Origin: DSWT01 sp036845725
GTDB lineage: Bacteria; Chloroflexota; Anaerolineae; B4-G1; SLSP01
Length of the DNA stretch: 64,000 bases
Direction: 5' to 3'
Assembly (NCBI GenBank): GCA_036845725.1
Contig: DAIUDK010000004.1
Span: forward strand, 1 to 64,000
The notes under the pieces were generated by a model. The model saw only the letters and a program-made list of their open reading frames with translations, was not told the origin of the DNA and did not search any database. Shown piece after piece: positions 1 to 8,140 of this stretch. Numbering within the stretch: position 1 is the first letter of the stretch; each line of letters starts with the position of its first letter. A program made the position numbers and the translations under genes.

Positions 1-1
1 C

Positions 2-3000
2 TTCCACGCCCTTCTCACCGCCCTCCCCAACACCGCCGATTGGAATGTCGAAAGCGACCAGGCCGACGCACAACTCGGCTTTTCCGTGGCCGGCGCCGGC
101 GATGTCAACGGCGATGGGTTCAGCGACGTCCTCGTCGGCGCCCCCACCTACGACGGCGGCGCCGACAACGAAGGTCGCGTCTACGCCTACTACGGCGCCG
201 CCGGCGGGCTCAGCACCGGCGCCGCCTGGACCCAAGAGATTGACTTAGCCGGCGCGCAGTTCGGTGCAGCGGTGGCCTCGGCGGGTGACGTGAACAACGA
301 CGGCTACGCCGACGTGATCATCGGCGCGCCCAACTACGCCAACGGCCAGGCGCAAGAAGGCGCCGCCTTCGTCTATCACGGCTCCGCGAGCGGCTTGAGC
401 GCCACGGCGAACTGGCAGTATGAAAGCGATAAGGCGGGCGCGCACTTCGGCGCGGCAGTGAGCAATGCCGGTTACGCCCACAGCAGCGATTACACCGGCG
501 TCCTCATCGGCGCGCCGGAATTCAACGAAACCCTGGCCAATCAGGGCAAAGCCTTTGTCTTCTATGGCAACGCTTCCGGCTTGAACTTTGCGCCGGATTG
601 GTCCAACGCCGGCAGCCAGACCGGCGCGCGCTTCGGGGCAGCCGTAAGTTGCGCCGGCGACGTGGACGGCGACGGCTACCACGACATCCTCATCGGCGCG
701 CCCGGCTACGACGACAACACCACCCCCGATACCGGCGCGGCCTTCATCTATCACGGCAGCGCCGGCGGTATTGGCGCCGTCCCCGGTTGGCAAGTGCTCG
801 GCAACAGTGCAAATGCTAAGCTGGGCGCGTCCGTCAGCCTGGCGGGAGACGTGAACGGCAACGGCTACGGCGACGTGATCGTCGGCGCGCCCGGAACGAA
901 TAGCAACACCGGCGCCGCCTACGTCTACCTGGGCGCGAGCGCGGGTTTGACGACGACGGTAGGCTGGAGCGTCACCGGCGCCATCAGCAACACGCAACTC
1001 GGCGCGGACGTAGCCCTGGCCGGCGATGTGGACGGCGACGGCTACGCCGACGTGCTCGTCGGCGCGCCCGGCTTCACTGACGGCGAGACCGGCGAGGGCG
1101 AAGCGCAGCTCTATTCCGGGTCGGCGAGCGGCCTGAGCGCCGCCGCGACCTGGACGCACTCACCCAACCAGGCCGGCGCGCAGTTCGGCGCGGCGGTGGC
1201 CGGCGCCGGCGACGTGAACGGCGACGGCTTCGGCGACGTGCTCATCGGCGCGCCCGGCTACAGCCACCCCGAAACGAACGAAGGCGGCGCATTTGCTTTC
1301 TACGGTGGGGTCAAGGCCCTCAGCCAAACTCCCAACTGGACCATACTGTCCGCCCGTGCCATGAACACTGCCGGCGACGTCAACGGCGATGGTTATTCGG
1401 ACGTCATCGTCGGGGACCCGCTGTATGACACGGCGTTCGCCGATGCGGGGCGAATTTTCATCTACCTCGGCTCGGCCAACGGCCTGGCGACAACGGCCAT
1501 CACCACCCGTGACGGGGAGTCAATATACGCCCGGTTCGGATATGCCGTGAGCACTGCCGGCGACGTGGATGGCGACGGCGACGACGAGATTCTCGTTGGC
1601 GCGCCCTACCACACCAACGAGGAAGGCGAAGAAGGCCGCGCGTATGTATACTTCGGCCACCCCAACGGTCTTGAAGAACATCCTCGCTGGTATGCCGAAG
1701 GCAATCAAGACAGCGCCTGGATGGGGCGCTCGGTAGCCTGCGCCGGTGACGTGAATGGCGATGGTTACAGTGACGTGCTCGTCGGCGCGCCCGGATACAA
1801 TGATGGGCGCGCTTTCATCTGGCTGGGCAACGTCCAAGTCAGAATCGGCACCGGCGCCGGCGATCCCAGCAATGCAAATTGGACCGCCCAACCCGACCTG
1901 GCCGGGGCTTCATTGGGCGGTGCAGTGGCCGGCGCCGGCGACGTCAACGGCGATGGCTACAGCGACGTGCTCGTCGGCGCGCCCGGATACAGTGATGGGC
2001 AAGTTGCAGAAGGCGCAGCCTTCCTGTACCTGGGCAGCAGCGGCGCGATGAGCACGGCGCCTGTCTGGCAACAGGTTGAAATCAACCAGGTCAACGCATT
2101 TTATGGCAACGCGGTCAGCTCCGCCGGCGACGTCAACGGCGACGGGTTCAGCGATTTCCTCGTCGGCGCAGAATGGTTCAACAACGGGCAAACCCAGGAA
2201 GGCGCCGTTTTTGTCTACCACGGAAGCGCTACAACGATCAATACCACGCCGGAGCGCATCCTTGAAATGAACGACCCCAGTGCACACTTTGGCACTGCGG
2301 CCAGTACTGCCGGCGACTTGAACGGCGACGGCTACGCCGATGTGGTGGTCGGCGCGCCGGATTACAGTGAGGAACTCGTCGATTGCGGCGCGGCGTTCGT
2401 CTACTATGGATCAAGCGCCGGCCTGGGCGCAACCCCCGATTGGAGTGTCCGCGGGCCAGACTCCAATTACGGACTCGGCCAAGTCGTCGGCGCGGCGGGC
2501 GACGTCAACGGCGACGGCCTCAACGACCTCATTGTCGGCAACGGCAACAGAGCTAACGTCTATTATGGCAACAACGGCAGCATGAGCCTGCGCCCACGGC
2601 AACTGCAACCCACCGGCGCCGCCTATCTAACGCCGCTGGGACGGACGAACGCGCCCGGCTCGGTGTTGCTAAACCTGAATGGCCAGACGCCGCTAGGCCA
2701 CGAGCGCCTCAAGCTCGAATGGCAAGTTACCCCGTTGGGGCAGCCCTTTGGCGGGCCGGGAACGACGAGCGGCGCTTCTGACGCCTGGACCGCGTCCGGC
2801 GCAACGTTCGCCCAGACCATCACCGGCCTGGCGTCGAGCACGGCCTATCATTGGCGCGTGCGCCTGCGCTACCGGGCTGGCAACCCCCTGAACAGACCCA
2901 CAAGCCGCTGGATCCACATGCCCTGGAGCGGCTGGCTGGAAACCGACTTCCAGACCGCGCCCGGCGCGCTCTCCGTATCGGCGACCAACGACAGCCCGAC

Positions 3001-4996
3001 GGCGCTCGGCAGCGCGACCACGCTCACGGCGACCGCCAATGCCACCTACGTCACCTACGCCTGGGATTTCGGCGACAGCGCGACCGGCAGCGGCAAAGTC
3101 GTCACCCACACCTACGCCACCGCCGGGACGTACACCGCTACCGTCACCGCCGGCAACGGCGTGAGCACCGCCGTCGCCTCCACCTACGTCTTCGTGGGCG
3201 ACGAGCCGATTGCCGGGCTGGCGCTGGCGAACGACAGCCCCACCGCCGCCGGGCAGGCCACGCACTTCACGGCGACGGTGACGGCGGGCGGCGGGATCAC
3301 CTACACCTGGGACTTCGACGACGGCAGCCCGCTATTCGTCAGTGACGCGGACAATACCGTGGAACACGTTTACACCACGCCGGGGAACTACGTGGCGACG
3401 GTCACGGCGCGCAACCTCTTCGGGGCGGTCAGCGCCACGTCGCCGGTCGTCATCACCGACGCGCCGGTGAGCGGATTGAGCGCGGCGAACGACAGCCCGA
3501 CGACATTGGGCCAGCCGACGGCGTTCACAGCCACGATCACAGGCGGCGGCAACGTCAGCTACGCCTGGGCCTTCGGCGACGGGACGAGCGGCAGCGGGGC
3601 CAACGCCACGCACACCTACGGCGCGGTGGGGACGTACACGGCCATCGTCACCGCCAGCAACGGCGTGAACAGCCTGACGGCGACCACGCCTGTGGCCATC
3701 ACCGATGTGCCGGCCACAGGGTTGAGCGCAACGAACGACAGCCCCACGGCGTTGGGCCAGCCGACGGCGTTCGCGGCGACGGTGACGGGGGGCAGCAACG
3801 TCAGCTACGCCTGGGATTTCGGCGACAGCCAGACAGGCAGCGGAGCCAATCCCACGCACACCTACGCGGCGGGGGGCGTCTACCTGGCGACCGTCACCGC
3901 GAGTAACGGGACGAACGCGCTGCAGGCGACGACGTGCGTCACGGTGGAGACGCCGATCAGCGGGTTACAGGCCGCCAACGACAGTCCTGTGCCTGTCGGA
4001 CAGCCGGTGGACTTCGCCGCGACTGTCGCCGGCGGCGACAATGTCGCCTACACCTGGTCATTCGGCGATGGTGCAACGGGCAGCGGGGCAAACCTTTCGC
4101 ACGCCTACGCGGAAATGGGCGTCTACACGGCCATCGTCACGGCGACGAACCAGGTCAGCCAGTTGAGCGCGAGCACGCGCGTCACGATCACGGAAGTGCC
4201 GCTGGCAGGACTGGCGGCGGTCAACGACAGCCCCACGCCGCTGGACGACGCCACGACCTTCACGGCGACGGTCGCGGCGGGCAGCGGCGCGGTCTACACC
4301 TGGGCCTTCGGCGATGGGGCGACCGGCAGTGGGGCGGTGGTGCAGCACGTCTACCCGGCGGTGGGCGACTACACGGCGACGGTCACGGCGACCAACAGCG
4401 TCAACAGCCTGACGGTCAGCACTCAGGTGACCATCACCGGCGGGACGCCGGTGTCCGGCGTGCTGGCCTTCAACGACGGGCCGACGGCGCTGGGCAGCGC
4501 CACGACGCTCAGCGCGACGGTGGAGAGCGGCAGCGGGGTGACGTACACGTGGGCCTTTGGGGATGGCGACTTCTTCATCCCGCAGAACTGGCCCGACAGC
4601 GGCAAAGTCGTCACGCACACGTATCCCGCCGTGGGGACGTACACCGCGACGGTGACGGCGACGAATCGTGCCGGGCAGACCAGCGCGACGACCGCCGTGC
4701 TCGTCGTGGATGCACCTATCGCCGGATTGGCCGCGCACAACGACAGTCCCACCGGCCTGGGCGCGGCCACGACGTTGAGCGCAGCGGTGACGGCGGGCAG
4801 TAATATCAGTTTCGCCTGGGACTTAGGCGACGGGCAGAGCGCCAGCGGCGCGACGGTGACGCACACGTATTTGGACGTGGGCGTTTACACCGCCACCGTC
4901 ACGGCGACGAATTCGATCAATTTTGCCACCGCGACCACTACCGTGACCATCGTGCCGGTGCAACATATCTTCCTGCCTTTGGTGATGCGGCAGTAA
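2..4996 (+). CDS. Secreted FG-GAP / PKD repeat protein, 5' end outside window
   Basis: The reading frame is open from base 2 and the first residues already match the repeat, so the true start lies to the left; an internal GTG at 86 is not a real start. The visible 1664 residues begin with 14 FG-GAP (integrin-alpha-like) units built on AGDVNGDGYSDVLVGAPGY. Each carries a DxNxDG calcium loop, unit 3 is degenerate, and 14 units would make two seven-bladed propellers. A fibronectin-like stretch follows (about residues 885-985), then eight PKD domains with WDFGDG and THTY signatures. The protein ends in IFLPLVMRQ, the motif also found on the next two genes. A cell-surface or extracellular binding role is inferred from family knowledge; the ligand is unknown. 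PKD units 5 and 6 are the source of the fragment at 7785-7975. Confidence 0.9.
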   Translation, partial: FHALLTALPNTADWNVESDQADAQLGFSVAGAGDVNGDGFSDVLVGAPTYDGGADNEGRVYAYYGAAGGLSTGAAWTQEIDLAGAQFGAAVASAGDVNNDGYADVIIGAPNYANGQAQEGAAFVYHGSASGLSATANWQYESDKAGAHFGAAVSNAGYAHSSDYTGVLIGAPEFNETLANQGKAFVFYGNASGLNFAPDWSNAGSQTGARFGAAVSCAGDVDGDGYHDILIGAPGYDDNTTPDTGAAFIYHGSAGGIGAVPGWQVLGNSANAKLGASVSLAGDVNGNGYGDVIVGAPGTNSNTGAAYVYLGASAGLTTTVGWSVTGAISNTQLGADVALAGDVDGDGYADVLVGAPGFTDGETGEGEAQLYSGSASGLSAAATWTHSPNQAGAQFGAAVAGAGDVNGDGFGDVLIGAPGYSHPETNEGGAFAFYGGVKALSQTPNWTILSARAMNTAGDVNGDGYSDVIVGDPLYDTAFADAGRIFIYLGSANGLATTAITTRDGESIYARFGYAVSTAGDVDGDGDDEILVGAPYHTNEEGEEGRAYVYFGHPNGLEEHPRWYAEGNQDSAWMGRSVACAGDVNGDGYSDVLVGAPGYNDGRAFIWLGNVQVRIGTGAGDPSNANWTAQPDLAGASLGGAVAGAGDVNGDGYSDVLVGAPGYSDGQVAEGAAFLYLGSSGAMSTAPVWQQVEINQVNAFYGNAVSSAGDVNGDGFSDFLVGAEWFNNGQTQEGAVFVYHGSATTINTTPERILEMNDPSAHFGTAASTAGDLNGDGYADVVVGAPDYSEELVDCGAAFVYYGSSAGLGATPDWSVRGPDSNYGLGQVVGAAGDVNGDGLNDLIVGNGNRANVYYGNNGSMSLRPRQLQPTGAAYLTPLGRTNAPGSVLLNLNGQTPLGHERLKLEWQVTPLGQPFGGPGTTSGASDAWTASGATFAQTITGLASSTAYHWRVRLRYRAGNPLNRPTSRWIHMPWSGWLETDFQTAPGALSVSATNDSPTALGSATTLTATANATYVTYAWDFGDSATGSGKVVTHTYATAGTYTATVTAGNGVSTAVASTYVFVGDEPIAGLALANDSPTAAGQATHFTATVTAGGGITYTWDFDDGSPLFVSDADNTVEHVYTTPGNYVATVTARNLFGAVSATSPVVITDAPVSGLSAANDSPTTLGQPTAFTATITGGGNVSYAWAFGDGTSGSGANATHTYGAVGTYTAIVTASNGVNSLTATTPVAITDVPATGLSATNDSPTALGQPTAFAATVTGGSNVSYAWDFGDSQTGSGANPTHTYAAGGVYLATVTASNGTNALQATTCVTVETPISGLQAANDSPVPVGQPVDFAATVAGGDNVAYTWSFGDGATGSGANLSHAYAEMGVYTAIVTATNQVSQLSASTRVTITEVPLAGLAAVNDSPTPLDDATTFTATVAAGSGAVYTWAFGDGATGSGAVVQHVYPAVGDYTATVTATNSVNSLTVSTQVTITGGTPVSGVLAFNDGPTALGSATTLSATVESGSGVTYTWAFGDGDFFIPQNWPDSGKVVTHTYPAVGTYTATVTATNRAGQTSATTAVLVVDAPIAGLAAHNDSPTGLGAATTLSAAVTAGSNISFAWDLGDGQSASGATVTHTYLDVGVYTATVTATNSINFATATTTVTIVPVQHIFLPLVMRQ

Positions 4997-5160
4997 GATA
5001 ATGCTATTCACATATCATTCGCGAATAAAATAGGAGGTAAGTCAATGAAAACTCGACGTTTGTTATTCACAGTGACTCTGGCATTGGGGCTGACCCTGGC
5101 TTTGTTGTGGGCGTTGGGCGGGAACTCGCCTTACGTTCGCGCGGCCACTTTCCAGGTGAC
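4979..5160 (+). repeat. Direct repeat, upstream copy of tandem duplication
   Basis: This block contains the last codons of the PKD gene, the 48-base gap with its AGGAGG ribosome binding site, and the signal-peptide codons of the first beta-helix gene. It recurs almost unchanged at 7953-8140, including the PKD stop codon context (GATGCGGCAGTAAGATAATG), which is out of frame in the second copy. It marks the 5' boundary of a roughly 3-kb tandem duplication. Confidence 0.9.
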
Positions 5161-7720
5161 CAATACCGCATCCAGCGGTCCCGGCAGCTTGCGTCAAGCG
5201 ATGCTGGACGCCGGCAGCAATCCAGGCGCAGATACCATCACCTTCGTCTCTGGCCTGGGAGGGACCATCGTTCTGACGGCCCCTCTACCGACCATTTCCG
5301 AGCTATTGACCATCAACGGGCCGGGGACGCAGTTGGCGGTGAGCGGAAACGATACCTACCGGATATTTAACATCCAGGGCAACCCGATTGTCATCATTAC
5401 CGCGATAACCTTGCGCGATGGCAGCGCCGATAATGGCGGCGGTATTTGGAGTTCCGGACGGTTGCATCTCCGTGGTGTGCAACTTATGGATAACACGGCT
5501 TCCGGGATGGGGGGCGGGCTGTATATCGCCGGGGGAACCGCGACGTTGAGCGGGACGCACGTGCTCAACAACGCAGCGCCTATCGGCGGCGGTCTATACA
5601 TTTCTCACAGCACCTCAACGAAGTTGAACAACGGGACGCAGGTGCTCAGCAACACGGCTTCCCAACATGGCGGTGGGGTGTACATCGCCAGTGCGGATGT
5701 GACGCTGGAAATGACCGGCGGGGCGATCAGCAACAACACAGCCAGTCTCAACGGCGGCGGTCTCTATGTCCAGCTAGGCAGTGCGACGCTTGACGGGACG
5801 CAAGTGACCAATAACCGGGTCTCTGAATCCGGTGGTGGAATCTATGTCGATGAGGACGGTGCGATGCTGGAGGTCAAAAATGGAGCGGTCAACGGCAATA
5901 GAGCCTCCGAAGGCGGCGGGATATACGTCTACGCCGGCACTGCGATACTGCGCTCGGCACAGGTTAACCTCAATTACGCAGGCTTTGAGGAAGCCGGAGC
6001 CGGAGGCGGACTGCTTATATGGAATGGCGCTGCATTTTTGCACGAGACACAGGTGGCTACCAACTCAACTGTCATGCTGGGTGGTGGGGTATATGTTGGT
6101 AATGAGGGCGCGACGCTAGATATGGTTGGTGGGGAAATCCGCAACAATTCGACCGAAGACGGCGGCGGTCTGTACATTTATAGCGGCGCTGCGACGCTGA
6201 CCGGGACGCAGATGCTCTCGAACCGGGCTTATTCTGTCGGCGGGGCGGTATATGTCGACCGAGCCAATGCCACGCTAACGATAAGCGCCGGGGAGATCAA
6301 CGACAACGAGTCCGACTACGGCGGCGGGGTATACGTCAACTATGGTCGTGCGACGTTGAACGAGACGCACGTGCTCAGCAATACCGTGGACCAAACGGGT
6401 GGTGGGATGTACGTTGACTATGGCAGTGTGACCCTGAACGAGACGCAGGTACGCGATAACCATGCTGATGTGGGCGGCGGGTTGTGTCTCGACTCTGGCA
6501 GCGCGACGTTGAATATAACCGGCGGAGCGATCAACACTAACCACGCATTGTGGTATGGCGGTGGGTTGTACATTAGACAGGGCGACGCGACGTTGAACGG
6601 GACGCAGTTGCTCGACAACGTCGTTTATGGCGTCGATGATTTCGCACCCGGCGGCGGGATTTATATCAGCGGGGGCGGCGCCACATTGGGCGATACGCAG
6701 ATCGTCGCCAATGGGACGGATGAGGGCAGTGCGATCTATCAAGCCGGTGGTACGATCACCCCCACGACCCCGTTGACGATCACAGGTAATATCTATCTGT
6801 ACGACGGGCTTTTTGCCGGCTCCAGTCACGACCTGCGGATCGAAGGCGCGCTGGCGTTGGCAGGTGGCAATTTCTACGCGCCATATGAACCCAATGTCTT
6901 CGTACTTACCGGCGCTTATGTCCACACCGGCGGCACCTATCACCAGACCAAAGATGTCAACGGCAGTAGTGACGTCAGTTTTCCCAAGGAAGGCGGGTTG
7001 ATCATCAATGCCAATGCTCAAGACTTGGGTAGTACCCATGTGGCGGACACGGCGAATGTGACTTGTGCCGGTATCACTCCTGGCAATGCTGTGAAACACT
7101 GCTATCTTATCACGCCCACGATCAGCACCGGGCGGGATGCCACGATCACCTTTTACTATCGGAGCGATGAGATCCCTGCGGGGCAGAGTTGCGCCGCGAT
7201 GGAAGCCTATCGTTGGACCGGCGCGTGGAACGCGATGCTGACGCGGGACACAAGCTACGGCACCGACGGACGGATGTGCGGCAGCAATCCTTACTCGATT
7301 CGCGTGGTCGACGTGGATGCTTTCTCGCCTTTTGTCATTCACGAGCCGAAGCCGGCAGACATCTCGGTTGTGCCTACCACCACCCTCGATTTTGGTGATC
7401 AGGTTGTGGATGCCGGGCCGACCGCACCGCAGACGGTGCTGATCACCAATGAAGGTGACTTCGATCTGCACATCACCTCCGTTACACTCTCCGGCGCCAG
7501 TGGTGAATTCAACCTGGTCGATAGCGGCGAGACTACCTTGCCCTTCGGCAGCACGCGCACAATTCAGATCACCTTTGATCCGACCAGTGTCGGCACAAAG
7601 GTCGCCCTCCTCAGAATCGAGTCGGATGATAGCGACGAACCAACTGTCGAGGTAGGGCTGAGTGGGCGAGGGATCATCGGGTATAAGGTCTTCCTGCCGC
7701 TGGTGCTCAGAGGTTCGTAG
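5045..7720 (+). CDS. Secreted beta-helix repeat protein with choice-of-anchor D domain (copy 1)
   Basis: 891 residues. An N-terminal signal peptide (MKTRRLLFTVTLALGLT, hydrophobic to about residue 25, cleavage near VRA) is followed by a segment related to the CSLREA-type motif (GSLRQAMLDA, ADTITF). Residues about 110-570 are about fifteen 25-30 residue beta-strand units of the form ATLNxTQVxxN..xxGGGVYV, typical of right-handed beta-helix or polymorphic-membrane-protein-like repeats. A beta-rich module follows (GGTYHQTK, RWTGAWNAM), then an immunoglobulin-like choice-of-anchor D/ASH domain near residues 775-878 (TTTLDFGDQVVDAGPT). The C-terminus is YKVFLPLVLRGS. AGGAGG stands 7 bases before the ATG. 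The role is probably surface adhesion or carbohydrate contact, but the substrate is unknown. It is a paralogue of the gene at 8020. Confidence 0.88.
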   Translation: MKTRRLLFTVTLALGLTLALLWALGGNSPYVRAATFQVTNTASSGPGSLRQAMLDAGSNPGADTITFVSGLGGTIVLTAPLPTISELLTINGPGTQLAVSGNDTYRIFNIQGNPIVIITAITLRDGSADNGGGIWSSGRLHLRGVQLMDNTASGMGGGLYIAGGTATLSGTHVLNNAAPIGGGLYISHSTSTKLNNGTQVLSNTASQHGGGVYIASADVTLEMTGGAISNNTASLNGGGLYVQLGSATLDGTQVTNNRVSESGGGIYVDEDGAMLEVKNGAVNGNRASEGGGIYVYAGTAILRSAQVNLNYAGFEEAGAGGGLLIWNGAAFLHETQVATNSTVMLGGGVYVGNEGATLDMVGGEIRNNSTEDGGGLYIYSGAATLTGTQMLSNRAYSVGGAVYVDRANATLTISAGEINDNESDYGGGVYVNYGRATLNETHVLSNTVDQTGGGMYVDYGSVTLNETQVRDNHADVGGGLCLDSGSATLNITGGAINTNHALWYGGGLYIRQGDATLNGTQLLDNVVYGVDDFAPGGGIYISGGGATLGDTQIVANGTDEGSAIYQAGGTITPTTPLTITGNIYLYDGLFAGSSHDLRIEGALALAGGNFYAPYEPNVFVLTGAYVHTGGTYHQTKDVNGSSDVSFPKEGGLIINANAQDLGSTHVADTANVTCAGITPGNAVKHCYLITPTISTGRDATITFYYRSDEIPAGQSCAAMEAYRWTGAWNAMLTRDTSYGTDGRMCGSNPYSIRVVDVDAFSPFVIHEPKPADISVVPTTTLDFGDQVVDAGPTAPQTVLITNEGDFDLHITSVTLSGASGEFNLVDSGETTLPFGSTRTIQITFDPTSVGTKVALLRIESDDSDEPTVEVGLSGRGIIGYKVFLPLVLRGS

Positions 7721-7784
7721 GCCAAGCGGGCTCCGCTAGACCGCCGGTCAGTGAGGCGAGCCTGGAGGCGCATTGAAGACTAAC

Positions 7785-7975
7785 GGGGCGACCGGCAGTG
7801 GGGTAAACATCTCCACGCCTACGCGGAACAAGGCTTCTACACCGCCATCGTCACGGCGACCAACCGGGTCAGCACGCTCGCCACCACGCGCGTCACGATC
7901 ACGGAAGTGCCGCTAGCGAGCCTGAGCGCGGTCAATGACAGCCCTACATCGCTTGGTGATGCGGCAGTAAGATAA
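7785..7975 (+). pseudogene. PKD-domain gene remnant at duplication junction
   Basis: This stretch matches PKD units 5-6 of the first gene (about 4072-4237). Read with one frame correction it gives HAYAEQGFYTAIVTATN, then TITEVPLASLSAVNDSPT. One base is missing near 7812 relative to the parent, which breaks the frame. At about 7950 the PKD sequence joins the last bases of the parent gene (TTGGTGATGCGGCAGTAA), read in another frame as LGDAAVR and stop. It is best explained as a copy of the upstream gene tail that later lost its middle. The rest of the 299-base gap (7721-7784) has no recognisable feature. Confidence 0.85.
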
Positions 7976-8140
7976 TGCTATTTACATATCATTCGCAAAT
8001 AAAATAGGAGACAAAGTAAATGAAAACTCGACGTTTGTTATTCACAGTGACCCTGGCATTGGGGTTGACCCTGGCTTTGTTGTGGGCGTTGGGCGGGAAT
8101 TCGCCTTACGTTCGCGCGGCCACTTATCAGGTGACCAACA
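7953..8140 (+). repeat. Direct repeat, downstream copy of tandem duplication
   Basis: Near-identical copy of 4979-5160, with a few substitutions and a one-base length difference just before the ATG. It supplies the ribosome binding site and signal peptide of the second beta-helix gene. Confidence 0.9.

Noticed and set aside
5440..6720. Regularly spaced repeats resembling a CRISPR array
   Set aside because: The repeats are in-frame, degenerate GGGxYV-coding units of a beta-helix protein, not identical repeats with unique spacers.
6275..7471. A 398-codon minus-strand frame across the first beta-helix gene
   Set aside because: It mirrors the repeat structure of the plus-strand gene, lacks a ribosome binding site and has a shadow counterpart in the paralogue.
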